Assembly: GCF_049331405.1 (NCBI RefSeq)
Contig: NZ_CP186276.1
Coordinates: forward strand, 62,001-126,000
DNA length: 64,000 bases
Direction of reading: 5' to 3'
From: PoT sp049331405
GTDB lineage: Bacteria; Planctomycetota; Planctomycetia; Isosphaerales; Isosphaeraceae
Shown here: positions 45,816 through 57,362 of the stretch, one piece after another
Layout: every line of letters starts with the position of its first letter
Position numbering within the stretch: position 1 is the first letter of the stretch
Program-made: the position numbers and the translations under genes
Notes under the pieces: generated by a model
The model's input: the letters and a program-made list of their open reading frames with translations, nothing else
The model's database searches: none
What the model was told of the DNA's origin: nothing

Positions 45816-47285
45816 TCAATGCCTCGACCTCCCGAAGGCCTCGAGCAAGCTCGCGAAGGGATCCGTCTTCTTGCGGGCGACCCGGGCGAGGACCTTCTTC
45901 GTCGTGAATTCGGCCGGGTCGAGCTTGCCATTGACCTCCTTCCAGTCGAGCGGGGTGGAGACCGTCGCGTTGGGGACGGCGCGCAAAACATAGGGCGCGA
46001 CGGCGTGGTGGCCTCGCGCATTTTGCAGGACGTCGATGTAGACCCGATCCCCACGCTTCGCCTTGCGGATCTCGACCGTCGCCCGTTCGGGCATGGCGCC
46101 AGCGACCCTCTCGGCGATCTCGAGGGCCCAGGCCCGCGCCTCGTCGAATCCCCCCTCCTGCGTCCAGGCCGCAAGGACGTGGAGCCCCGTCTTTCCGGAG
46201 GTCTTCACGAAGGATGCCATGTTCAGATCATCCAGCGAAGCCTTGACGGCTTTCGCCACCGCGACGACCTCGGGGAAAGGGGCCTTGCCCGGGTCGAGGT
46301 CGAAGAGGACGAAGTCCGGGCGGTCGAGGTCCTCGACGCGCGAGGCCCAGGCGTGGAACGTCAGGGTCCCTTGATTCACGAGGTAGAGCAGTGTCGGCTC
46401 GTCGTTGACGAGGGCGTAGTGGACCACCTTCCCCGTCTCGGTCTCGAGCGAGACGCGGGGGATCCAGCCCGGGTGGGACGCGGGGGTGTCCTTCTGCCAG
46501 AATCGCGCGGAGCCGGCGAGGCCGCCGGGCAGCCGTTCCAGCGTGACGGGCCTGTCCTTCAGGAAGGGCAGGAGATGGCCCGCGACCTTCTCGTAATAGG
46601 CGAAGACGTCTTCCTTCGTGAGCCCGGCGTCGGGGAACATCAGGCGGTCGGGATGGGTCAATTCGACCTCGTCGGGGGGCGAGGAGGCTGACGCGGGTTG
46701 CACGGGCCTTGAGAGGGCCTTGCCTGCCTTTCTCGGCCTGGGCCGCGCCTCGGGCTTTTTGCCGTCATCGGCCTCGGCGAACTCGTCCCGCGACTTGATC
46801 AGCAGCCACTGGGGCTTGCCCTGGTTCCCCTTCCCCTTGAACTTCATCCGGATCAGGGAGAATTTCCCCCTGAGCCGCTCGCCGTGCATGTTGAACTCGA
46901 TCTGGCCGTCGGCGATCGCCTGGGCGGCGGTCTTCGGCTCGGGCTTGTCCTCCATCAGGCTCTCATAGGTGCCCTGATCCCAGATGGCCACGGTCCCGCC
47001 GCCATACTGCCCCTGGGGGATCGTCCCCTCGAAGGACGCATAGCCGATGGGGTGATCCTCGACCTGGACCGCCAACCGCTTCACCGACGGGTCGAGCGAC
47101 GGCCCCTTGGGGACCGACCAACTCTTGAGCACGCCATCGACCTCGAGGCGGAAGTCGTAGTGGTGGACCGACGCGTGGTGCTCTTGCACGACGAAGATCG
47201 GCCGCTTGTGCGTCTTGCGCACCGACCCGGCCGGCTCGCGCGTCATAGTGAAATCCCGCTTGGCCTTGTACTCGTTCAGCGGCAT
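45816..47285 (-). CDS. ligD: LigD-like protein with phosphoesterase and polymerase domains, no ligase domain
   Basis: 489 aa, ATG 47285 with GGAGCG upstream. The N-terminal 3'-phosphoesterase domain (about 20-165) has the metal/active-site cluster HHASVHHYDFRLEVDG, the later VEDHPIGYASFEGTIPQGQY and GTVAIWDQGTYE. A Pro/Lys linker with no homology follows. The C-terminal archaeo-eukaryotic primase-type polymerase domain (about 205-480) has LTHPDRLMFPDAGLTKEDVF, DFVLFDLDPGKAPFPEVV with the DxD catalytic pair, and SGKTGLHVLAAW. In NHEJ these activities clean and fill DNA ends. The ATP-dependent ligase module that usually joins them is absent, and no Ku gene is in the window, so ligase and Ku must come from elsewhere. 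Confidence 0.9.
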   Translation of the reverse strand: MPLNEYKAKRDFTMTREPAGSVRKTHKRPIFVVQEHHASVHHYDFRLEVDGVLKSWSVPKGPSLDPSVKRLAVQVEDHPIGYASFEGTIPQGQYGGGTVAIWDQGTYESLMEDKPEPKTAAQAIADGQIEFNMHGERLRGKFSLIRMKFKGKGNQGKPQWLLIKSRDEFAEADDGKKPEARPRPRKAGKALSRPVQPASASSPPDEVELTHPDRLMFPDAGLTKEDVFAYYEKVAGHLLPFLKDRPVTLERLPGGLAGSARFWQKDTPASHPGWIPRVSLETETGKVVHYALVNDEPTLLYLVNQGTLTFHAWASRVEDLDRPDFVLFDLDPGKAPFPEVVAVAKAVKASLDDLNMASFVKTSGKTGLHVLAAWTQEGGFDEARAWALEIAERVAGAMPERATVEIRKAKRGDRVYIDVLQNARGHHAVAPYVLRAVPNATVSTPLDWKEVNGKLDPAEFTTKKVLARVARKKTDPFASLLEAFGRSRH

Positions 47286-47457
47286 GGCAGTCGCTCCGGT
47301 GGTTGGCTCCGTCGTGACGAGCGGGGCAGGGGAGGGGGCGAATACCTGTTGAAGGGGGAGCCATCATGGAGGACAAAGACAACAAGTCCAGGGCCAAACA
47401 GCCAAGGATTCGGAGGACGATTTATCGAGTAGGGCAGGGCCCCACATCGAGGCTTCG

Positions 47458-47465
47458 CAAAAAAC
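47458..47465. repeat. Left 8-bp target-site duplication of the IS
   Basis: CAAAAAAC, identical to 48986-48993 on the other side of the element. Confidence 0.85.
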
Positions 47466-47504
47466 GACACTTCTCGCTGATCCCGACAGTCCTTGGCCCT
47501 CGCG

Positions 47505-48871
47505 TCACGCCACTCGCCCCCTGGGCACCGCCTTTGGTGAGCATCCATCATCTCCGCTCGGCCCCGGATCGCCATGCCACCGACTTCGTATCGCCCTCTC
47601 GCGCTTGTAGCGACGGTCCATGAGCAGGACCAGGAACCGCACGATCGTCCGACGCTCCCGCCACTTGTACCGCGCTTTCTCCTCATGCCGGAGCTGCCGG
47701 TTGACGCGCTCGACATGATTGTTCGTCCGCACCCGGCGGCACGCCGGGTCCTTCAGGAACGCGATCATCTTGGCGAACTTCTCGTCGGGGAGCATCCCCA
47801 TCGCCGACGACAGCTCGGGGACCTTCTGGAAGCGGGGATTCCCCAGGAGCGCCGCATGCCGGCCCCGGGCCAGCTCCTCCGTCTGCCCCTCCTCGAATAG
47901 CATCGTGAGACGGTCCACGAAGTCCCGCAACGTCTTCAGCTCCGGCAGATAGCTCAGCATCGTCTCCAGGTCCGCCCGCTCCCCGGCGCTCATCCCCTCG
48001 CGGCGCTTCACGATCAGCCAGCGATGCTTGAAGACGAAGGCCGATTTCTCCTTGTTCGTCAGCGCCGCCGCGACCGGCGCCGGGGCCGGCCCGGCTTCCG
48101 CTTGCGGCCTCGGTTGCCGCGGCGGGAGAGCCCCCGCCGCATCCGACGCACCGCGTCCAGGACGCGCTGATGCAGGTCCTTCAGGACGTGGAAGACGCAC
48201 AACTGATGGCGGGCCGCCGGCCAGAGTTCCGCCAGCAGGGTCGGATAGAGGTTTGAGCCGTCGGTCACCACCACCTGCGGCAACAGCCCCCACCACTTGA
48301 GGTCCTTGAGGAACCGCCGCATGTGGTCGCGATCGTCGCCGGCGACGACGGCGAAGGCCACGGGCAGGTCCTGGAGCGGGTCGGTGGCCAGCAGGAGCGT
48401 CGATCGGCCCAGGTGGAGCTCGTCGACGCAGAGCGTACCGCTGAACCGGGTCAGGATCCAGCGGCGATGCTCGGCCATGTCGAGGCCGCGGACCCTGCGG
48501 TCGAGGCAGTCGTAGACAAAGCCGTCGGAGAGGTCCAGGAGGAAGTCGCGGCGCATCGAGGCGATGACGCGCTCGACGCTCATGCCGTCGTCGAGGATCC
48601 GGTCGAGGACCGCCTCTCGGACCTTGTGGTCGTAGGCGGCCTTAGGTTCGACGCCCGGGGGGCAGGTGCGGAAGGTGCTGCAGCAGCCGCAGCGGGCGCG
48701 ATACTCGCCGTAAGTGATGTCGAGGAAGACGACCTGCTTGTAGGCGAGGGTCCGGACGAGGCGCCGGAGGACCTGCTTGCGGCGCCCCCGCTTGCCGCAC
48801 GTGGGGCATGGAGCCTGGCTCGGGGCGCAACTCAGGGGTATGGTACGGACGTGGGGCCTTCGGGTCGCCAT
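47505..48871 (-). CDS. ISL3-like DDE transposase, split by a -1 frame change
   Basis: Two overlapping frames join near 48080. The upstream frame, from the ATG at 48871, gives a zinc finger (PCPTCGKRGRRKQVLRRLVR ... CGCCSTFRTCPP) and a helical region. It then has the first catalytic Asp in TLCVDELHLGRSTLLLATDP and the second in VVVTDGSNLYPTLLAELWPA. That frame stops at 48059. The downstream frame (to 47505) supplies ALTNKEKSAFVFKHRWLIVK and the final Glu in RTNNHVERVNRQLRHEEKAR. Continuity needs a -1 shift inside a GC-rich Arg-coding stretch. This may be programmed frameshifting, an inactivating mutation or a sequencing error. Confidence 0.85.
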
Positions 48872-48873
48872 GA

Positions 48874-48918
48874 CCTGCGTGCTCCTGTGGGACGGGTAAT
48901 CACCCACAAGCACGCAGG
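48874..48918 (-). promoter_or_regulatory. Hairpin just upstream of the transposase start
   Basis: CCTGCGTGC (48874-48882) pairs with GCACGCAGG (48910-48918), with an inner CTGTGGG/CCCACA stem. It lies directly before the transposase ATG. Such structures in IS elements often limit translation from read-through RNA. Confidence 0.55.
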
Positions 48919-48985
48919 CCCTATCTCCTCTTGTCAAGAGCCTCTTACGGCGACCGGACTCCTGTCGGGATCAGCGAGAAGTCTC

Positions 48986-48993
48986 CAAAAAAC
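48986..48993. repeat. Right 8-bp target-site duplication of the IS
   Basis: CAAAAAAC, identical to 47458-47465. It lies about 24 bp upstream of the rRNA -35 box, in the place of an A-rich UP element. Confidence 0.85.
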
Positions 48994-49016
48994 TCATCCA
49001 ATTCCCTAGTAGCCTG

Positions 49017-49044
49017 TTGACCCCGGACGATTTCCCGGTACTAT
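49017..49044 (+). promoter_or_regulatory. Probable rRNA operon promoter
   Basis: TTGACC at 49017-49022, a 16-bp spacer, TACTAT at 49039-49044. It is about 400 bp upstream of the 16S gene and is the best sigma-70-like match in the leader. Confidence 0.5.
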
Positions 49045-49205
49045 AACCCTTGTCGCCTGTGACAACACGGGTGACGATGACCGGCCGACAGGACGGTAAC
49101 GGACAACCGATACTGAACTGTGGGTCGCGTATCCCTGCGTTGGTGTTCGGCCGGAATGACTCGCCCCAAGAGGCAGGTCGCTCCGGCCGCTGACATCGTC
49201 GGGGG

Positions 49206-49224
49206 CACTCTTTGACAATTCGGT
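49206..49224 (+). promoter_or_regulatory. boxA-like antitermination motif in the 16S leader
   Basis: CACTCTTTGACAATTCGGT resembles the E. coli rRNA boxA (TGCTCTTTAACA). A near copy recurs in the 16S-23S spacer at 51284-51302. Confidence 0.65.
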
Positions 49225-49445
49225 CGATCGTGGTGGATCGTTGTGGACCCTCGAGGGAAGCCGGCGTGAAGCCGTCGGGGTCGTCCCCTCCCGGTTGGGG
49301 AGGAAGACGGCAGGGACGGCAGCACCAACCGGCAAACGATTCCGGGATGAATAATCCCAATGAGGATCGTCTGCGACCAGTCAGTTATTTCCTCGACCCA
49401 GAGGGAGAGGATCGAGACGCCATCTTCGGATGGTGAATCGGACCA

Positions 49446-50953
<1,508 letters not shown>

Positions 50954-51526
50954 CTAAGGATTTCCTTGGAAAATCTCGGCCCGAGACCGGGCCAAAGCGG
51001 TGCGAGTTCATCTCGCGTCGTCCGGTCGGAAAGGCCGCATCGGCACCGTCCCTACTGCTCGACGCTTGACGCCGGCTTCCCACGCGGGTCCGTAACGCAA
51101 CACCACGACCGATCGACTGTCTCAGATGAAAATCCGATGGGGTGACGGTGGGATGAGCGATCATCCCGCCTCTCTCTGTCTTCCAGGTTTGATGCTCCGC
51201 TGGGTGCGGGGCGGTGCCGTCTTGGTTGACGGCCTCGCCCCCTGGCCAGCGGCCAGGTAGGCCCCGGGTTGCCGGGCGCCGATCGCTCCTTGACAATTCG
51301 GTGATTTGGTCACGCAAGAATACCGTAGCAATGGTAGTGGCATACCAAGTATCTCCACAACAGTGGAACCCTTACGGATCGCGAGACTGACACGCCGAGA
51401 GGCGGACAGGTCTCGCAAGTATCGTTACACGGTGGTGAAGCCGCGTCGCGAGACGCCGACTCACCAAGCGGGAACGTGACCCATGCCGGATCGACTGTCG
51501 CACCCGTGCGGCGGCCGGATCGGCGT
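50954..51526 (+). other. 16S-23S internal transcribed spacer, no tRNA seen
   Basis: 573 nt with no tRNA-like cloverleaf that I can find; many bacteria carry Ile and Ala tRNAs here. It contains a second boxA-like motif CGCTCCTTGACAATTCGGT at 51284-51302. Its last bases (about 51515-51526) pair with the sequence after 23S to extend the processing stem. Confidence 0.8.
51284..51302 (+). promoter_or_regulatory. boxA-like antitermination motif in the spacer
   Basis: CGCTCCTTGACAATTCGGT shares the 13-base core TTGACAATTCGGT with the leader copy at 49206-49224. It probably reloads the antitermination complex before 23S. Confidence 0.65.
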
Positions 51527-54323
<2,797 letters not shown>

Positions 54324-54541
54324 CCCGATCCGTCCGCCTCCCCCGGCTTCGCATGAAGCCGATGGCGAAGGATGAGATCCGAGGTGTGGTTCACACATCA
54401 CCCGGGCCATGTGACGATCCGATCCCACGGGATCCGCCGTCGTCGAGGTCCTCGGGTGTGCCCGCCAGCCGCGGTCCATTCGACGCGTGACCCGATCCAC
54501 CGAAGTCGCGTCCGCCGGGCCTCAACGCCCGGCGGACGAAT

Positions 54542-54651
54542 TTCCGGCGACCATACTGACGGGGTCCCACCCGTTCCCATCCCGAACACGGCCGTTAAGC
54601 CCGTCAGGCCCATGATAGTGCCCTTGGCGCGAAAGTCGGTCATCGCCGGAA
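54542..54651 (+). rRNA. rrf: 5S ribosomal RNA (short type)
   Basis: About 110 nt bounded by TTCCGGCGA and TCGCCGGAA, which form the terminal stem. It contains the conserved GGTCCCACCCGTTCCCATCC and CCGAACACGG. The length is shorter than the usual 115-120 nt, as reported for planctomycete 5S rRNAs. Confidence 0.9.
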
Positions 54652-54659
54652 TCCCACAA

Positions 54660-54710
54660 GCCGCCCCGGTCACCCCCAAAGGTGACCCGGGGCGGCTTTT
54701 TTTTTCTTTT
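54660..54710 (+). terminator. Terminator of the rRNA operon
   Basis: GCCGCCCCGGTCACC (54660-54674) pairs with GGTGACCCGGGGCGGC (54681-54696) around a six-base loop, followed by a run of nine T. It lies 8 bp after the 5S gene. Confidence 0.92.
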
Positions 54711-54785
54711 GCCGACACTGATGCAGATAGCCGACCCTGTGCAGATAAGTGATCACCGCGGGCCGGACGGAGCAGGGCTGACACG

Positions 54786-55344
54786 ATGGCCAATCTTGAC
54801 TTCTTCGCCACCCGGGCCGATCTCGAGGCACTGGTCCGGTTTCTCTTCGACTCCACGGACGTCGCGGCGGCCTTCGATGTCGGATCGAACCCTGCCGTCA
54901 GATGTCGGATCGAACCCTGCCGTCAGTGGCTTCGCCATCTTTCTGCAACTGTGGTCGCCATCCGTCGAATCAAGTCCTCGGGTCGAGCGAATCACGCTCG
55001 ATCCCAGTCGCTGCGGCGGGCACACCTTCCGCTACAGGATCGACGGCGGAGGGCTGATTCAGCTCTATTTCGGAGGGATCAGCGGACGGTCTATCACGAA
55101 GTCGCATTTCGGCCATTTCAGCGAGGCGGGTGCCCGAAAGTGGGGACGCTCGGAAGGGGTGGACTGGCCCGCACTCAAGAGCCTGTCGAATAAGATCCAG
55201 CGTCACATTCGAGCTCGCCTGGCGGTTGCCCGTGTTCCCGGTCGGCCGGTCCTCGCCGAAGCCTATGGCCATGTCCGATCCGGATACGCCCTCAAAGAAT
55301 CGGCGTCCTCGCCAACCTCTTATGAACTACCGCATATAGGATGA
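54786..55344 (+). pseudogene. Hypothetical protein gene broken by a 25-bp tandem duplication
   Basis: The ATG at 54786 opens MANLDFFATRADLEALVRFL and continues to AAAFDVGSNPAV. There an exact 25-bp repeat shifts the frame and the protein ends at 55193 in scrambled sequence. Removing one repeat joins it to the frame ending at 55344: SGFAIFLQLWSPSVESSPRV, GGHTFRYRIDGGGLIQLYFG, WPALKSLSNKIQRHIRARLA, VARVPGRPVLAEAYGH. The restored product is about 177 aa and looks like a conserved uncharacterised family, though I cannot name it. As sequenced the gene is off. It is the first gene after the rRNA operon. Confidence 0.75.
54876..54925 (+). repeat. Perfect 25-bp tandem duplication
   Basis: The unit at 54876-54900 is repeated exactly at 54901-54925 with no spacer. 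Twenty-five is not a multiple of three, so one extra copy moves the reading frame by one base. Loss of one copy would restore the gene. Confidence 0.95.
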
Positions 55345-55440
55345 AACGGAACGACAAGCCGAGCGAGCTAGCAACCTCGAGGCCAGCTAGGCATCGCTTA
55401 TGCGCCCGGAATGGCCGAGGTGCCTCGGACGGATAAGGAT

Positions 55441-55878
55441 TCAGGAGCGCCGGCGGAGGTCGCTGGTTTCGACGCCGATGTCGAGCGAGCCGCAAGCCCG
55501 GCGCAAAGCGGGCTCGTCGATGAGGCGTTCGTGGAAGCAGCGCAGCAGGAAACTGTAGAAGGCGTCGCAGAGTTGTCGCCTCGCCTCGCCGAGTTCCTGG
55601 CTGGGGACTCGCCGGGGCGGTTCGGCCTTCGTCTCCGTGCAGCATGGGTCGACGAGGAGGAATTCCGTCGTCCCGTGGTCGGCCGCGAACTTCATCTGGG
55701 CCGACTTCATCCGCTCGAATCGGCGGCCGTAGCCGTCGATGACCTGGAGGCAGTGCCGGATCTCCTCCGCCCAGAAGTCGAGGTTCGCCAGGTGCCCCAC
55801 CAACTGATGACGGTTCAAGGTGACGAACTTCGCGATCTGATCGGCAAGAATCTTGGATATATCTGAAGAGTAAGCCAT
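55441..55878 (-). CDS. Hypothetical protein
   Basis: 145 aa from the ATG at 55878 (MAYSSDISKILADQIAKFVT), chosen because GGAGG lies about 8 bp upstream. The frame extends to 55905. Mostly helical, with NLDFWAEEIRHCLQVIDGYG and an Arg-rich end. No domain recognised. There is an aromatic/acidic helix and two neighbouring Cys in LLVDPCCTETKAE. It is convergent with the broken gene before it. Confidence 0.65.
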   Translation of the reverse strand: MAYSSDISKILADQIAKFVTLNRHQLVGHLANLDFWAEEIRHCLQVIDGYGRRFERMKSAQMKFAADHGTTEFLLVDPCCTETKAEPPRRVPSQELGEARRQLCDAFYSFLLRCFHERLIDEPALRRACGSLDIGVETSDLRRRS

Positions 55879-55994
55879 ATCAGAACCTCCGTAATCACAA
55901 TTCATGTGACTGGGATGTCATTGATTTGGAGGAATGCCATTCGCCCCGGGAACCCTGGCCGAGGAATCGCCTCAAGGCCTGCCTCGCGTGGCGG

Positions 55995-56414
55995 TCAATC
56001 TCCCGCGGGGAGGGCCGACCACCAGACCTCGAACGAGGGCCAGCCGTGGCCGCTCCATTCCGGGTCCTGACGAGTCCGGAACTCGGCCGTCGCCCGGCTC
56101 GCCAGGGCCGGGTCGATCGCCAGGCGACCCTCCAGTAGACGTTGCAGGGTCTCGTGGCGGGCCCGGTCCTCGGGCAAGGCGGGATGGGTCTCCAGGGACG
56201 TTTCGCCCAGGTGGAAAGCCGTCTCCCAGCGACGCCAGATCGCCCAGTCCTCGAGGGCCAGGGCCAACGTGTCGGCGTCGAGGGGCATCAACAGGAAGAT
56301 ATCCTCGCCGTCGCTCCACTCCGACTCGAACCGATGGGGACGGCCTCCGTACTCGGCGATGCCTCGCCTCGGTCCGTCGTACCGGTCGGTCAGCGCATGA
56401 ACGGGCTCGTACAT
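55995..56414 (-). CDS. Hypothetical protein
   Basis: 139 aa from the ATG at 56414 (MYEPVHALTDRYDGPRRGIA). A start at 56483 is possible but adds a low-complexity leader. It is rich in Trp and acidic residues: PHRFESEWSDGEDIFLLMPL, DWAIWRRWETAFHLGETSLE, FEVWWSALPAGD. Many planctomycete genomes have small proteins of this style, but I cannot assign a family. There is no obvious operon partner; the previous minus-strand gene (batE end at 56589) lies 174 bp upstream. Confidence 0.62.
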   Translation of the reverse strand: MYEPVHALTDRYDGPRRGIAEYGGRPHRFESEWSDGEDIFLLMPLDADTLALALEDWAIWRRWETAFHLGETSLETHPALPEDRARHETLQRLLEGRLAIDPALASRATAEFRTRQDPEWSGHGWPSFEVWWSALPAGD

Positions 56415-56588
56415 CGAAGCGGGCTCCGCATGGTCATGCCCGTCCGCAGGCGATGGAAGCGCCAATGGTCCTGAAGACCCCATGCCGGCCGTTCGGGTTC
56501 GCGTCCGCTCCGAAGGTTCCAGGTCAGGGGTCGAGGTCGACTCGCGCGAGGATTTCGGGACGGCCCGGCCCTGGACTGCGAAAATGCA

Positions 56589-57362
56589 TCAAAGGGCCGT
56601 GTCCTCGCGGCGGAGCCAGCCGTCGCCGATGCCCTCGAAGTGGCCGAGGAGCCAGTCGCCGTTCTCGGACAGGACGGTGAACTCGGCGCCGTCCTTCAGG
56701 GGCTGGTCGAAGGCGGGTTCGTAGTCCTTGCCGATGCCCTTGCGGACGATCGTCTCGCGGGTGATGACGCCGCGGCGGGAGCCGGAGACGTCGGCGTAGG
56801 AAAGCGCGGCGTCGAGGGCGAGGATCAGGCCGAGGGCCACCATGACAAGGCCGAGGATGTGGCCGATGCGTTTCCTCAGGAAGACGGCTGAGCAAACGGC
56901 GAGGGCCCCGAGGAGGAACGCGGCGCAGGCGCCGTAGGCCTTCTCGGGGAAGGAGAGGGAGCCGCTCCAGAAGAAGACGTGCTGCCACCAAGGTGGGGGG
57001 GGCTCGGCGAGCTTGCCGGGGGCCACGGCGAGGGCCTGTCGGAGGTTCGCCGAGAGGTAGGGGTCGCGGGGGCGAAAGGGCTGGGCCTTGCGGTAGGCCG
57101 CGATGGCTCGCCCGTACTCGCCGGCACGGTAGTAGGCGTTGCCGAGGTTGTAGTAGACTGCGCCGTTGCGGTAGCCGTCGGCCAGGAGAGATTCGAGCAG
57201 GGCGGCGGACTCGTGGTAGTCGCGCGGGGACCTGGCGGCGTCGAAGACCTCGAGGGCCCGGACGAAGGTGCGCTGGCGAGAGCCCAGGTCGGCGGCGTCG
57301 GCCAGGCCGGGCGTCACGATCAGGCTCAAGAAGATCATCGCATGGCGAAGTTTCATGTTCAT
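56589..57362 (-). CDS. batE: BatE-like TPR and SH3-like membrane protein
   Basis: 257 aa. Signal-like start MNMKLRHAMIFLSLIVTPGL, a TPR pair at about 55-105 (GAVYYNLGNAYYRAGEYGRA), two membrane helices (AYGACAAFLLGALAVCSAVF, ILGLVMVALGLILALDAAL) and a C-terminal bacterial SH3-like domain (FTVLSENGDWLLGHFEGIGD). This is the usual BatE architecture. It overlaps batD by 4 bp and is the last gene of the operon. Confidence 0.85.
   Translation of the reverse strand: MNMKLRHAMIFLSLIVTPGLADAADLGSRQRTFVRALEVFDAARSPRDYHESAALLESLLADGYRNGAVYYNLGNAYYRAGEYGRAIAAYRKAQPFRPRDPYLSANLRQALAVAPGKLAEPPPPWWQHVFFWSGSLSFPEKAYGACAAFLLGALAVCSAVFLRKRIGHILGLVMVALGLILALDAALSYADVSGSRRGVITRETIVRKGIGKDYEPAFDQPLKDGAEFTVLSENGDWLLGHFEGIGDGWLRREDTAL

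Larger units (their letters stand above)
47466..48985 (-). mobile_element. Complete insertion sequence, ISL3-like, 1520 bp
   Basis: Terminal inverted repeats of about 24 bp lie at 47466-47489 and 48962-48985 and differ at one position (third base). The element is flanked by the 8-bp direct repeat CAAAAAAC (47458-47465, 48986-48993), the size made by ISL3-family transposases. It carries one transposase region on the minus strand. Intact ends and a perfect duplication show a recent insertion. Its right end lies 31 bp upstream of the -35 box of the rRNA promoter. Confidence 0.9.

Noticed and set aside
47366..47623. Small plus-strand frame starting MEDKDNKSRAKQPRIRRT
   Set aside because: It runs into the IS. 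Rejoining it across the empty site gives only about 50 residues with no recognisable family.
50954..51526. tRNA genes in the 16S-23S spacer
   Set aside because: I looked for GGTTCGAATCC-like T-arms and CCA-adjacent stems and found none; a covariance scan would be decisive.
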